Notes: generated by a model not told the origin, from the sequence alone. DNA of 64,000 nt from Lactiplantibacillus paraplantarum (GCF_003641145.1 NZ_CP032744.1:2232001-2296000), one strand, 5' to 3'; shown: positions 46,413-55,906, numbered from the stretch's first letter. Made by a program: numbers and translations.

Positions 46413-48167
46413 ATGGAAACACCGATTCTAGCACGTATCGATCAGCCAGCTGATCTTAAACAACTATCCTTACCGGAATTGACCCAGTTAGCAACCGAAC
46501 TACGCCAAGTTTTACTGAATAAAGTCAGTCACACTGGTGGCCACGTTGGTCCTAACTTAGGCGTCGTTGAATTAACGATTGCCTTTCATACGATCTTCAA
46601 CTCGCCCGTTGATAAAGTTGTCTGGGATGTCTCACACCAATCCTATACCCATAAAATTCTAACTGGCCGTAAACAAGCCTGGCTCGACCCCGCCCATTAT
46701 GACGATGTCAGCGGCTATACCGCCCCCGAGGAAAGCCCCCACGACTACTTCAATATTGGGCATACTTCGACTTCTATCGCCCTAGCGACTGGGATGGCCG
46801 TTGCTCGGGATCTTGAGGGTCAAACTGGCAACGTGATGGCCGTAATTGGTGATGGATCACTATCTGGTGGTTTAGCCCTTGAAGGTTTAAACATTGCCGC
46901 CACTTTAAAATCAAATTTGATTATTTTAGTTAACGACAATGGCATGGCGATTGCCGAAGATCACGGTGGTATTTATCAAAACTTACGCGAATTGCGAGCA
47001 ACTAACGGAACGAGTACTCACAACTTATTCAAAGATTTTGGCCTCGATTACCGCTACGTTGATGATGGCAACGACCTCGAAACGATGCTTACGGCTTTCA
47101 AGACCATTAAGGATATCGATCACCCGATCGTTTTGCACGTCCATACTGAAAAGGGCCATGGCTATCAACCAGCCATTACGAATAAAGAAGCCTTCCATTG
47201 GCACGTGCCGTTTGACCTCACTACCGGTCAAACCTTACATCCTAACACTAAGGAAACTTATACGGACGTGATCCATGCTACTCTAGAAAACGAGCTGACA
47301 GCGAAGACTCCCATTACCGCCATTACAGCCGCCGTCCCAGGAACTTACGATCTCAAACGCTTTGGTCGGCGGCATCCTGACCGCTACTTTGACGTCGGAA
47401 TTGCCGAACAAGAATCCATCACATTCGCTGCTGGACAAGCGCAACAGGGATTGCGTCCGATTGTCTTCCATTCCGGGACATTTCTGCAGCGAGCTTACGA
47501 TCAATTATCACACGATCTTGGTATCAACAAATTGCCCGTGACGATCATGGTCGCTGGCGGTCGCATCAATGCTGGCGATCCGACCCATCAAGGAATCTTT
47601 GATGTCGCTATGCTCAGTAATATCCCTAATCTCACTTACTTGGCACCAACAACCAAGGAGGAACTTCAGGCGATGATGCACTGGGCCTTGCACCAAGATA
47701 ACGGACCGGTCGCCATCCGCGTTCCTAGCAACGACGTACAATCAGCACCATTAGTAGCTGATTTCAAGGCAACTAAGATGCACACGTTGCATACTGGTCG
47801 CCAAGTTGCCTTACTCGGTGTTGGTAGTCTATTGCCTTTAGCCTCAGCCGTTCAACAACAATTAACTGACCACCAAATTGACGCTACGCTCATTGATCCA
47901 CGTGATATTTCTGATCCTGACATGACAACTTTAGCCGCCCTCAAAGCTGACCATCAGCTAGTCGTTACCGTCGAGGAAGCTAGCCTTAGTGGTGGCTTTG
48001 GTGAAAAAGTCAGTCGCTACTACGGCAACAGTACGATGCGAGTTCTAAATTTTGGGGCTACCAAACGTTTTAACGATCGTGAAACGACGGCCGAGTTACT
48101 TCATGAATTTAAGCTTACCCCACCGCAAATTGTTACTGCGATTACCGAACAATTAACTCAACCTTAA
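46413..48167 (+). CDS. dxs: 1-deoxy-D-xylulose-5-phosphate synthase family enzyme
   Basis: A 584-residue thiamine-diphosphate enzyme. Seen: HTGGHVGPNLGVVELTIAFH, WDVSHQSYTHKILTGR, the ThDP/Mg motif GDGSLSGGLALEGLN...NDNGMAIAEDHGG, and the C-terminal transketolase-like domains (FDVGIAEQESITFAAGQA; RVPSNDV). True DXS is about 620 residues; this one is shorter. DXS condenses pyruvate and glyceraldehyde-3-phosphate. No other gene of the non-mevalonate pathway is nearby, and lactobacilli generally make isoprenoids by mevalonate, so the product may serve thiamine/pyridoxal synthesis or the enzyme may have another carboligase role. GAGAGCG precedes the ATG; a MerR-type promoter drives it. Confidence 0.85.
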   Translation: METPILARIDQPADLKQLSLPELTQLATELRQVLLNKVSHTGGHVGPNLGVVELTIAFHTIFNSPVDKVVWDVSHQSYTHKILTGRKQAWLDPAHYDDVSGYTAPEESPHDYFNIGHTSTSIALATGMAVARDLEGQTGNVMAVIGDGSLSGGLALEGLNIAATLKSNLIILVNDNGMAIAEDHGGIYQNLRELRATNGTSTHNLFKDFGLDYRYVDDGNDLETMLTAFKTIKDIDHPIVLHVHTEKGHGYQPAITNKEAFHWHVPFDLTTGQTLHPNTKETYTDVIHATLENELTAKTPITAITAAVPGTYDLKRFGRRHPDRYFDVGIAEQESITFAAGQAQQGLRPIVFHSGTFLQRAYDQLSHDLGINKLPVTIMVAGGRINAGDPTHQGIFDVAMLSNIPNLTYLAPTTKEELQAMMHWALHQDNGPVAIRVPSNDVQSAPLVADFKATKMHTLHTGRQVALLGVGSLLPLASAVQQQLTDHQIDATLIDPRDISDPDMTTLAALKADHQLVVTVEEASLSGGFGEKVSRYYGNSTMRVLNFGATKRFNDRETTAELLHEFKLTPPQIVTAITEQLTQP

Positions 48168-48191
48168 GCAACACAAGTTTCGAATGATTTT

Positions 48192-48235
48192 AAAATCCTG
48201 TCATGTGCTATTGGCCGCATATGACAGGATTTTTC
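48192..48235 (+). terminator. Terminator of dxs
   Basis: AAATCCTGTCAT and ATGACAGGATTT form a perfect 12-bp stem followed by T-run. Confidence 0.88.
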
Positions 48236-48653
48236 CGTATTGGCTGGGATGAAAACACTGCTAAAACAACAGTTTAATGACTTATTTATCATCACGATAA
48301 AATATCGCAGCAATGGCGAATGAGCCATCAACATTGTAAAATCAGTATTCATATGTCAGTCAACAATTCTTTTAGGCCAACATCTGCCACCTGAAATGCG
48401 CTAGACTGGACTTTTATGCGCTAGTACCGTCAAAACTTGTCCCCCATTTTTCTACTCAATTACCGTTTGCATGTGTCGTTAACGTGTTTCTATGCGGAAT
48501 TATCGCTGCGTATAATTATTTGGCCAAGTTCCAAGAAAGTTAACTAACAATATTTAAAATATTTTATTTGCTAACAACCAGTCCCAGACCAGCGTTGGCT
48601 AGTACATACATCATCATTATCGTTATACTAACAACTCATTTCCAACTAAACAA
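48236..48653. other. Intergenic region without recognised content
   Basis: About 420 bases, AT-rich, between dxs and the isochorismatase-family gene. I see no supported open frame, repeat or RNA here. Confidence 0.5.
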
Positions 48654-48682
48654 TTGACAGTATCACTAGAGTTGTTTACAGT
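48654..48682 (+). promoter_or_regulatory. Promoter of the isochorismatase-family gene
   Basis: TTGACA (48654-48659), 17-base spacer, TACAGT (48677-48682), 39 bases before the ATG. Confidence 0.75.
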
Positions 48683-48721
48683 AAAACCAATCTTGATCCT
48701 AATATTGGAGGTCTTTCCATT

Positions 48722-49276
48722 ATGGCAAGCAATCAAGCCTTACTGATTATTGATTATACTAACGATTTTGTGGCTGATGACGGTGTCCTGACTTGTGGGC
48801 AACCCGGCCAAGCACTTGCACCAACCATCGTTCAACTCGCTGATCAAATGGCAACAGCGGGCGACTGGGTCTTATTACCGACCGACGTCCATACCCCGCA
48901 TGATCCTTATCACCCAGAAAGCCAACTTTTCCCGCCACATAATGTCCGTGATACTTGGGGACGTGAACTCTATGGTCCGCTGAAAGATTGGTACGCTACT
49001 CATCAAGATAAGGACAACGTCTGGGCATTCGACAAGACGCGCTACAGTTCGTTCGCCGGAACTGATTTGGATTTACGTCTGCGTGAACGGCATGTCGATA
49101 CCCTCCACTTAGTCGGTGTTTGTACGGATATTTGCGTGTTGCATACCGCCGTCGACGCTTATAATTTAGGCTATCAGCTCGTCATTCACCAAGACGCCGT
49201 TGCAAGCTTTGACGCCGCTGGCCACGAATGGGCGTTGCGCCACTTTAAAAATAGTTTAGGGGCGACGATTGCTTAA
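48722..49276 (+). CDS. Isochorismatase-family cysteine hydrolase, probable nicotinamidase
   Basis: A 184-residue hydrolase. Catalytic Asp in ALLIIDYTNDFV, metal-binding Asp-x-His in PTDVHTPHDPYHPES, catalytic Lys in FDKTRYSSFAGTDL and nucleophile Cys in LVGVCTDICVLHTA. This full set, especially D-V-H, fits nicotinamidase (nicotinamide to nicotinate) of the YueJ/PncA type. GGAGG lies upstream of the ATG. Single gene with strong promoter and terminator. Confidence 0.88.
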   Translation: MASNQALLIIDYTNDFVADDGVLTCGQPGQALAPTIVQLADQMATAGDWVLLPTDVHTPHDPYHPESQLFPPHNVRDTWGRELYGPLKDWYATHQDKDNVWAFDKTRYSSFAGTDLDLRLRERHVDTLHLVGVCTDICVLHTAVDAYNLGYQLVIHQDAVASFDAAGHEWALRHFKNSLGATIA

Positions 49277-49283
49277 CTGTACC

Positions 49284-49347
49284 AAAATAAAAATCACGGA
49301 TTCATTGATCCGGCCAAGCCGCCTAATGAATCCGTGATTTTTATTTT
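49284..49347. terminator. Bidirectional terminator between nicotinamidase and ABC operon
   Basis: AAAATAAAAATCACGGATTC is matched by an inverted copy at 49328-49347; the stem exceeds 20 bp and has A/T tails on both sides. Confidence 0.9.
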
Positions 49348-49360
49348 GATAACTCAATGA

Positions 49361-50134
49361 TTAGTTTAAGGTGGGCTCAACCCATTTTTGTAAAATCAAC
49401 GTGTTGATAATCCCTTCGACCAAGATCACCGCCAGCATAACTAAACTCCCCGTCCATAAGGAATCAATCTGCCCCTGGTTAACTAATTGGCTGGATAGAA
49501 AACTGATCATGCCAATTAATAAGTTGGCGAGACGAAAGGCCACGTAAATAACAATTACTGTAATAACAACATTTACAAATCGTTGCCGAAACTGAGGTAA
49601 AAAGCCCTTCGCTGCATTGGTTGCAAAGTGACATAGGGTAATCGTACTCCAGATCAGGATTGTCGCGAGTACTAATACAAGTAACGTGCCGAGTGCGAAC
49701 TGGGCCACACTCCCCGCATCAAACTGACCAAAGAACATCGATGTACCCGTTAAACCGCCCATCAATTCATTCCAACCAAGCCACAACGTTAAGCCAAATA
49801 GAATGACTTGTGCCAACCACACATAAACAATATTGATTAATGACGCTACTAAATTAATCATGTAACGGCGCCAATCACTAATCGGTAATAGCCAAAACGT
49901 CCCGGACCGGAAGAATTTTTCATTTGAAACTGCTAATAAAATAAAACCAACGATCAACGGCAAGGCCATCCAGGCACATAAATTATAAAAAAGTGTGGCG
50001 GCCGTAAAGTTACCTTTGATGGCTGTCCACAGACTCGTGACAATCACGGCCAGGGCCTCGATACCAACTAGTAAACTCATTTGCTTAAAACGCGGCCAAC
50101 TAAGGGCCTTAAAAAGTGACCAACTACTTGTCAT
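49361..50134 (-). CDS. ABC transporter permease
   Basis: A 257-residue integral membrane protein with six hydrophobic segments, of the ABC-2 type found with YtrA-regulated transporters. Seen are paired helices (IEALAVIVTSLWTAI, WMALPLIVGFILLAVS) and a last helix LVMLAVILVEGIINTLIL. It starts inside the end of the ATPase gene (11-nt overlap). Substrate unknown; such systems respond to cell-wall-active peptides. Confidence 0.8.
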   Translation of the reverse strand: MTSSWSLFKALSWPRFKQMSLLVGIEALAVIVTSLWTAIKGNFTAATLFYNLCAWMALPLIVGFILLAVSNEKFFRSGTFWLLPISDWRRYMINLVASLINIVYVWLAQVILFGLTLWLGWNELMGGLTGTSMFFGQFDAGSVAQFALGTLLVLVLATILIWSTITLCHFATNAAKGFLPQFRQRFVNVVITVIVIYVAFRLANLLIGMISFLSSQLVNQGQIDSLWTGSLVMLAVILVEGIINTLILQKWVEPTLN

Positions 50135-50834
50135 CCGTCACACCTCCCGTATACAAACTCTCATAATAATCTTCAAGTTCCATGCCGTGCTCGTCGCGAA
50201 TCGCATCAGCTCCCTGATGGACAACAATCGTTTGGTCCTTAACGACCACGATTTCATCAAGAATCGGCGCAATCTCGGTCACATAATGATCACTGATCAG
50301 CAGCGTTGCATTCGCTGGCGTCCATTTAATGATACTATTGATAATTTTCTTGCGACTCATACTATCGATACCGCTAAAGGGTTCATCCAATAAGTACAGG
50401 GCCACCTTACGGCTAAGCGTTAACGCAATGATGAGTTTCTCACGCGTTCCTTTGGATAACTCGCCTAATTTTTGTTGTGCGTTAAGTTCCAAAAAAGCCG
50501 CTAGTTCCTGATAACGCTGCTGATCAAAATCAGGATAAACGAGTTGGTAGAACTGCTCAATTTGGTGCAATTTCATGCCCGCACTAAAGCCCGTCAAATG
50601 GTCCGTAAAACTCACCTGTTGCTTACGTGCCACGGCATTGGTCGTGTCATTAATCGTAATTGTCCCTTGCCCTTTAGCACTACCGGTAATGAGGCGCATC
50701 AGGGTCGTTTTACCCGCCCCATTTTCACCTAATAAACCGACAATTTTGCCCGGCTCTAAAGTTAGTTGCACGTTTTGCAAAATCAAACGTTGATTATGCT
50801 TATACCGTAAGTCTTTAATCGTTAATGCTGTCAT
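50124..50834 (-). CDS. ABC transporter ATP-binding protein
   Basis: A 236-residue ATPase. Walker A GLLGENGAGKTTLM, Q-loop QVSFTDHL, signature LSKGTREKL (variant of LSGGQ), Walker B VALYLLDEPFSGID and the H-loop ISDHYVTEI. ATG at 50834 follows GAGAGGAG; it lies inside the end of the regulator gene (20-nt overlap). Forms an exporter with the permease downstream. Confidence 0.92.
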   Translation of the reverse strand: MTALTIKDLRYKHNQRLILQNVQLTLEPGKIVGLLGENGAGKTTLMRLITGSAKGQGTITINDTTNAVARKQQVSFTDHLTGFSAGMKLHQIEQFYQLVYPDFDQQRYQELAAFLELNAQQKLGELSKGTREKLIIALTLSRKVALYLLDEPFSGIDSMSRKKIINSIIKWTPANATLLISDHYVTEIAPILDEIVVVKDQTIVVHQGADAIRDEHGMELEDYYESLYTGGVTDDK

Positions 50835-51204
50835 GCTGATGCTCCTCTCGTTGGGCAATGTATTGTTGCAAACTCGTCACGATCTCGCTGTCACTCAAAT
50901 CTAGTGCATGTAATTGATTGTACGCTAATGTTAATTGTTCTGTCACCAACGTCGTCTTCAATTGAGTAATACGTGCCTGATCCGTCGTCACAAAATTACC
51001 CTTACCTCGTTGTGATGTGAGTGTGCCTTCCGTAATCATTTCACTGAGCGCCCGTTGAACCGTATTGACATTAACAGTTAAATCCAGGGCAAGCTGCCGG
51101 ACAGCTGGTAACTTAGCACCTGGCGGTAATGTTCCATCAATCATCTCGTGATAAATATATTGTTTGATTTGGTAATAAATCGGAACCTTATCATCAAATT
51201 TCAA
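50815..51204 (-). CDS. GntR family regulator, YtrA type
   Basis: A 129-residue repressor. The winged helix is at the N-terminus (VPIYYQIKQYIYHEMIDGTLPPGAKLPAVRQLALDLTVNVNTVQRALSEMITEGTLTSQRGKGNFV), followed by a short helical dimerisation tail and no ligand-binding domain, as in YtrA. Start is TTG at 51204, 8 nt after a perfect AAGGAGG. It probably represses the operon it opens (regulator-ATPase-permease). Confidence 0.92.
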   Translation of the reverse strand: MKFDDKVPIYYQIKQYIYHEMIDGTLPPGAKLPAVRQLALDLTVNVNTVQRALSEMITEGTLTSQRGKGNFVTTDQARITQLKTTLVTEQLTLAYNQLHALDLSDSEIVTSLQQYIAQREEHQHDSIND

Positions 51205-51311
51205 TTTGACGGCCTCCTTAGTGTTCTATTTTACTATTACAATATAACATGATGATAATTAAAATACAATCGTGACCTACCGTTATTAATGACAACGGTT
51301 ACATTATCTTC

Positions 51312-51339
51312 TTGAATCTTGATCTAGTAGCGCTATACT
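51312..51339 (+). promoter_or_regulatory. Promoter of the immunity-like gene
   Basis: TTGAAT (51312-51317), 16-base spacer, TATACT (51334-51339), about 50 bases before the ATG. Confidence 0.6.
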
Positions 51340-51390
51340 TAAGTTAGTAAGTGGTCTAAATTGGCCACATCACACGAGAGGGATGGTAGC

Positions 51391-51672
51391 ATGTTAAAAA
51401 ATGAAAATGCCATTGCGTTGATTCGCGCGATCGACGTTGCTTATAGTGACCCCGAAGTACGCGCAATTCCTGAACTACAACAAGCTCTAGCCAAAGCTGC
51501 ACAGGACTTAGATTGTGTGGCCGATCATCATCAAGTTGCCAGTCGGTTGAACCAGTTATTAACAACGTGGGGCGCCAGTCATTCACAGGGACCGGCCGTC
51601 CTTGATCAGTTATATTTGATTACACTTACAGACGGCGTAGATATTCCTTGTCAGTTACCCTACCGAGCCTAA
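51391..51672 (+). CDS. Small helical protein, possibly of the bacteriocin-immunity type
   Basis: A 93-residue protein predicted as a four-helix bundle. The pattern AIDVAYSDPEVRAIPELQQALAKAAQDLD ... VASRLNQLL recalls the enterocin-A immunity group in layout (acidic first helix, short loops, 90-100 residues). I could not test this by search. No bacteriocin, transporter or inducer gene is beside it. ATG at 51391 follows GAGAGGGATGG. It lies alone with its own promoter and terminator. Confidence 0.6.
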   Translation: MLKNENAIALIRAIDVAYSDPEVRAIPELQQALAKAAQDLDCVADHHQVASRLNQLLTTWGASHSQGPAVLDQLYLITLTDGVDIPCQLPYRA

Positions 51673-51693
51673 TAGCAGTCGGTTCACTTCTAT

Positions 51694-51747
51694 AATGACA
51701 ACAGCTCCTGAATCAATGGACTGATTCAGGAGCTGTTGTCATTTTAA
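51694..51747. terminator. Bidirectional terminator between small protein and hydrolase genes
   Basis: AATGACAACAGCTCCTGAAT and its inverted partner ATTCAGGAGCTGTTGTCATT form a very long perfect stem; TTTT follows on the plus strand. Confidence 0.92.
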
Positions 51748-51754
51748 TTTACGC

Positions 51755-52678
51755 CTACTTGACATACTGATCTAAAAACGCTGCCACGTGCTGTTTATAC
51801 CGCTGATAATCTTGAGTAATCGCTGTGGTATGCCCAGCGCCTTTCACTAACCACAACGCTTTTGGTTGATGGGCATTACGGTACAAGGCTTTCCCCATGC
51901 TAGTCGGTACAAAATCATCCTTTGTCCCACTAATGATCATGATTGGCAAACGGTTCTTGCGAATCTGGGCCACTGCATCAGCTTCTTTAAAGCCATATCC
52001 AGCCCGTAATTTGGTCATTAAACTCGTCACATTGACCAATGGAAAAGCTGGCAAGTGATACAACTGACCCGCTTGATAACTAATGATTGCGTTGGCACTC
52101 GTAAACGGACTATCCACCACGTACGCTTTGATTTGCGGAATTTGTCGCTCGCCACTAGCCATTGTCATACCAGCTGCCCCCATACTGATCCCACTCATCA
52201 CGATTTGAGTTGTGGCCGTTTTATGTACAACGGTTTTGGCCCACTGCAAGTCGTCTCGGCGTTCCAACCAACCGTAGCCGACCGCTTTTCCCTGGCTCAC
52301 ACCACTTGCTCGGGAATCAGGAACTAAGACATTATAACCGAGTTCGTGATACATCCCAGCCCACGCCCCCATTAATGACTTATTACCAGCAAAACCGTGC
52401 GCCAAAATGACGGTCTTCTTAGACTGCTTAGCGGGAAGATACCAAGCAACCAAACGTAAGTGATCGCTTGATTCAATAGTCCACGTCTGTTTACGTGCAT
52501 GTAAATACCAATACTTTTGGTGATAAACCGAACTTTTTTTCGATAATTTAGTACTTTGCGTCACAAACGCTTTGTCACCACGCGCAATCGCCACATGATA
52601 AAAATAACTACTGGCACCGATCAAAGTCCCCACCACTAGGACAACAAGCACCCCCAGCGTGATCCACCATTTCTTCAT
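51755..52678 (-). CDS. Alpha/beta hydrolase with N-terminal membrane anchor
   Basis: A 307-residue protein. Residues about 5-27 are a membrane/signal helix; the catalytic domain follows outside the cell. Oxyanion HGFAGNK, nucleophile GISMGAAG (about residue 170), acid in ISGTKDDFVP and His in GAGHTTAI complete the triad. It resembles YqkD/BAAT-type esterases of Gram-positives. Substrate unknown. Confidence 0.88.
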   Translation of the reverse strand: MKKWWITLGVLVVLVVGTLIGASSYFYHVAIARGDKAFVTQSTKLSKKSSVYHQKYWYLHARKQTWTIESSDHLRLVAWYLPAKQSKKTVILAHGFAGNKSLMGAWAGMYHELGYNVLVPDSRASGVSQGKAVGYGWLERRDDLQWAKTVVHKTATTQIVMSGISMGAAGMTMASGERQIPQIKAYVVDSPFTSANAIISYQAGQLYHLPAFPLVNVTSLMTKLRAGYGFKEADAVAQIRKNRLPIMIISGTKDDFVPTSMGKALYRNAHQPKALWLVKGAGHTTAITQDYQRYKQHVAAFLDQYVK

Positions 52679-52795
52679 TATGTCTCACTCCTTGATTTCA
52701 TAAAAATCCGTTTCAAGCGGGAAAATTTCGCCACTCCTTCATAATAACCGTTATAATTAAAGATAACTAGACCATATTGAGGAGGGCTTTATTTT

Positions 52796-54595
52796 ATGCA
52801 CTATTCCGAAACGTGGGATTTAGACAGTATCTTTGCTGGCGGCATTGATTCGCCAGCACTGACTGCTAAAATGTCCACGATTAAACAGCAGTTGACCACG
52901 ACAGCAGACACCTTAGTTCACTGGCGTGCTGCCGCTGACACACCAGACGCCGACTGGTTTACCCAACTCGTCAACAGTCTGCAAGCCATTCAAGCCGGTA
53001 TTGACCAAGCTACCGTTTTCGTGGTTGCTTATCAATCCGCGCATGCGGACGACACCAAAGCCGCCCCACTACTGAACCAAATTTATCAACTTGATAATCA
53101 GTTGACCAATTTATTAACCCGCTTCAAGAAGCAACTCGTTAAGTTAGATCAAGCCACCTTTGACACGCTCGTGCAACAACCGGCACTACAAGCCATCGCC
53201 TTTAACTTAACCGAAATGCGTCAGCAAGGCTTAGCGCTTCTAGATGACGACACTGAAGCCCTAATCAACGACTTAGCACTCGATGGTTTTCAGGGTTGGA
53301 GTGACCACTACGACACGTTAGTTAGCCAAATCCAAGTGCCCTATACCGATGAAAACGGGATAACCCAGCAACTATCCGCGGGCCAAGCCCAAAATATGTT
53401 AGCAGCTGCCATGCCGAACGCCCAACGCGCCGAATTAATGCGCAACTGGGAGCACGCTTGGCAAGCACATGCCGCTCCCTTTGCTGATACGTTGAACCAC
53501 TTGGCGGGCTTCCGACTGGCCAATTACCGTGCGCATGGTACGACGAACTTCCTACAAAAACCACTAGAGCTCAACCGCATGAGTCAAGCGACACTAGACA
53601 CAATGTACCAAGTTGTCGCTGACAGCAAGGACATTTTACTAAGTTACCTGAAGCGTAAGGCCCAGTTACTCGGTAAAGATCAACTAGATTGGCAAGATAT
53701 TGAAGCCCCACTAACCTTGGGACAACTTCCTAGCCAAACTTACGATCAAGCTGCCGATTTTGTCATTAACAACTTTCGCCAATTTAGTCCAAAGATGGGC
53801 GCTTTAGCCCAACACGCCCTTGAACATCGTTGGGTCGAAGCTGAGAATCGCCCTAATAAGCGACCCGGTGGCTATATGGAAAATCTACCAGAGACCCACG
53901 AATCCCGAATTTTCATGACGTTTACGGGTTCACCTAATGACACAGCCACCCTCGCCCACGAATTAGGGCACGCCTTTCATGGCAGCGTCATTCAAGATCT
54001 ACCACTTTGGCGTCAGGATTACGCGATGAACGTGGCCGAAACCGCCTCAACATTCGCCGAACTGATTGTCGCTGACGCCAGTGTCAAAGCGGCCGATGAT
54101 GCCAAAACCAAATTAACTTTATTGGATGCTAAAATGCAAAATCCGTTAGCCATGTTTCTGGATATTCGAGCCCGCTTCTTGTTTGAGACGCGCTTCTATA
54201 CCGCCCGTCAGCACGGGATCGTCACTCCTGACACTTTGTCAGACTTGATGCTAACCGCCCAAAAAGACGCCTATGGTAATGCCTTAAATACTTACCACCC
54301 GATGTTTTGGGCTAGCAAGTTGCACTTTTACATCGATGATGTCCCATTTTATAACTTCCCGTACACATTCGGCTACCTATTCAGTCTCGGCATCTACGCA
54401 CAAGCCAAGACGCAACCTGACTTTGAGGACCGCTATATTGCCCTACTGCGAGACACCGCCAACATGTCGACCGAAGCCCTAGCAACTAAACACCTCGGTG
54501 TTGATCTGACCACACCGGCCTTCTGGCAAGCTGGTGTGGCTTTGATCAAGCGGGACATCGATGAATTCATGGCGTTATCCGCACCGTTAATCTAA
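52796..54595 (+). CDS. pepF: Oligoendopeptidase F (M3 family)
   Basis: A 599-residue zinc metallopeptidase that cleaves peptides of about 7-17 residues in the cytoplasm. The zinc motif is HELGHAFHG (about residue 387), with the third ligand in NVAETASTFAEL about 30 residues on. C-terminal YPYTFGYLFSLGIYAQ is typical. Length is normal for the PepF/YjbG group. GAGGAGG precedes the ATG. An XRE gene follows after 17 bases. Confidence 0.95.
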   Translation: MHYSETWDLDSIFAGGIDSPALTAKMSTIKQQLTTTADTLVHWRAAADTPDADWFTQLVNSLQAIQAGIDQATVFVVAYQSAHADDTKAAPLLNQIYQLDNQLTNLLTRFKKQLVKLDQATFDTLVQQPALQAIAFNLTEMRQQGLALLDDDTEALINDLALDGFQGWSDHYDTLVSQIQVPYTDENGITQQLSAGQAQNMLAAAMPNAQRAELMRNWEHAWQAHAAPFADTLNHLAGFRLANYRAHGTTNFLQKPLELNRMSQATLDTMYQVVADSKDILLSYLKRKAQLLGKDQLDWQDIEAPLTLGQLPSQTYDQAADFVINNFRQFSPKMGALAQHALEHRWVEAENRPNKRPGGYMENLPETHESRIFMTFTGSPNDTATLAHELGHAFHGSVIQDLPLWRQDYAMNVAETASTFAELIVADASVKAADDAKTKLTLLDAKMQNPLAMFLDIRARFLFETRFYTARQHGIVTPDTLSDLMLTAQKDAYGNALNTYHPMFWASKLHFYIDDVPFYNFPYTFGYLFSLGIYAQAKTQPDFEDRYIALLRDTANMSTEALATKHLGVDLTTPAFWQAGVALIKRDIDEFMALSAPLI

Positions 54596-54612
54596 GGAAT
54601 GGAAGTGAACAC

Positions 54613-55029
54613 ATGTTTCCAGAACGTTTAAGAGCACTACGTCGGGGGCAAAAAATGACCCTCGCCCAACTCGCCACCGCCCTCAATCAAATGCCGACCG
54701 CAGACAAGACGACTCGTCAAAATACCGCGGCTCAAATCGGTAACTGGGAGCGGGACTTACGGACCCCGTCCTACCTAGAAGTTCGTAAATTAGCCGAATT
54801 TTTCAACGTCACGACTGATTACTTGTCAGGTAAATCTGACCAAGAAGAATACGACCTCGGTCGCATCTTTTTATCGGGCAAGCCGTTGACGTTTAATCAA
54901 GAACAATTATCCAGTGAAGACCGCTATGAACTGTTTCAGTTGATGGATGGTTACTTACATGGTCGCCAGCATCGGGTTTCAACGGATGCCACCGGCCAAG
55001 AAGAATTAGATTTACACTTTGATGACTAG
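54613..55029 (+). CDS. XRE-type helix-turn-helix regulator
   Basis: A 138-residue protein. The helix-turn-helix (residues about 4-70: LRALRRGQKMTLAQLATALN ... QIGNWERDLRTPSYLEVRKLAEFFNVTTDYLSGK) has a longer loop than usual between helices 2 and 3. The acidic C-terminal part (ELFQLMDGYLHGRQHR...) resembles a dimerisation helix. GAATGGAAG lies upstream. Between pepF and a methyltransferase-like gene with short gaps, so all three may be one transcript. Confidence 0.85.
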   Translation: MFPERLRALRRGQKMTLAQLATALNQMPTADKTTRQNTAAQIGNWERDLRTPSYLEVRKLAEFFNVTTDYLSGKSDQEEYDLGRIFLSGKPLTFNQEQLSSEDRYELFQLMDGYLHGRQHRVSTDATGQEELDLHFDD

Positions 55030-55038
55030 GAGTTTGTA

Positions 55039-55890
55039 ATGAATCCCAAAAAGCTAAAACAATTAAAAAAGCGGGCCAAAAAACAGGCTAGTGCCCCGTA
55101 CATTCAACAGTTAATGAAGTACCGCGATTTATTTAAGGACGATCCTCAAATTCTGGTGCTAATTAATAATGTCTTGGAAAGTGATCGCTTGCTGGCAGCC
55201 GGCTTAGCCCCACAACAATTGCCAGTCCTAGAAGTCCCCGATGATTTCCAGGACCATCTCTTTGAGCGCATCAATCAGCAATATGCTATGGGTGATCCTG
55301 CTGGTGATGCGGCCTGGAACCAACTATCAGCCGCTCTCCCAAAGGTCGATCAACTTCTACGCGACTTTCGTGACTATATTGAAGATCAGTATGGGATGTG
55401 GGCCTACATCAGCGCGCCATTCCTAAAGGATCTAGCTGACTTTACCGGTAGTGCGCCAGTTCTAGAAGTCATGGCCGGTAACGGCTACATCTCCAAAGGC
55501 CTCAAACGCCTTCATCCTGGTCAGCCAATTTATACCACGGACTCCAAAGATTGGACCCACGAGACTGGTAACGAAACTGGTCGCCACCCGGTTACGTCAA
55601 TTGAAGCATTGGATGCCGTCAGTGCTTTCAATAAGTACGCCGCAACTATTAAATACGTCATTATGGCCTGGTCACCGGACAAGTTGACGATTGATTGGGA
55701 CTTGTTGCAAACCATGCGGCAAAGTGATTACGATATACCATTGATCGTCATTGGTGAAAAATACGGCGCCACGGGTTCCAAACAATTTTGGGACCACGCT
55801 AATTATCAAGATAACGAGGCCGTTACCAAGTTAAATGCTCATTTCCGACCATTTGACCTGATTCATGACCAAGTCTATGTGGTCCGATAA
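55039..55890 (+). CDS. SAM-dependent methyltransferase-like protein
   Basis: A 283-residue protein. After a basic N-terminus (KKLKQLKKRAKKQ) and a helical domain, a Rossmann-like methyltransferase core begins at APVLEVMAGNGYISKGLKR (motif I, about residue 140) and runs through VIMAWSPDKLTIDW to the end (VYVVR). Motif I differs from the usual GxGxG (AGNGY). Substrate unknown. AGGAG precedes the ATG, 9 bases after the XRE gene. Confidence 0.75.
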   Translation: MNPKKLKQLKKRAKKQASAPYIQQLMKYRDLFKDDPQILVLINNVLESDRLLAAGLAPQQLPVLEVPDDFQDHLFERINQQYAMGDPAGDAAWNQLSAALPKVDQLLRDFRDYIEDQYGMWAYISAPFLKDLADFTGSAPVLEVMAGNGYISKGLKRLHPGQPIYTTDSKDWTHETGNETGRHPVTSIEALDAVSAFNKYAATIKYVIMAWSPDKLTIDWDLLQTMRQSDYDIPLIVIGEKYGATGSKQFWDHANYQDNEAVTKLNAHFRPFDLIHDQVYVVR

Positions 55891-55906
55891 TTGAATACAC
55901 GTTAAA

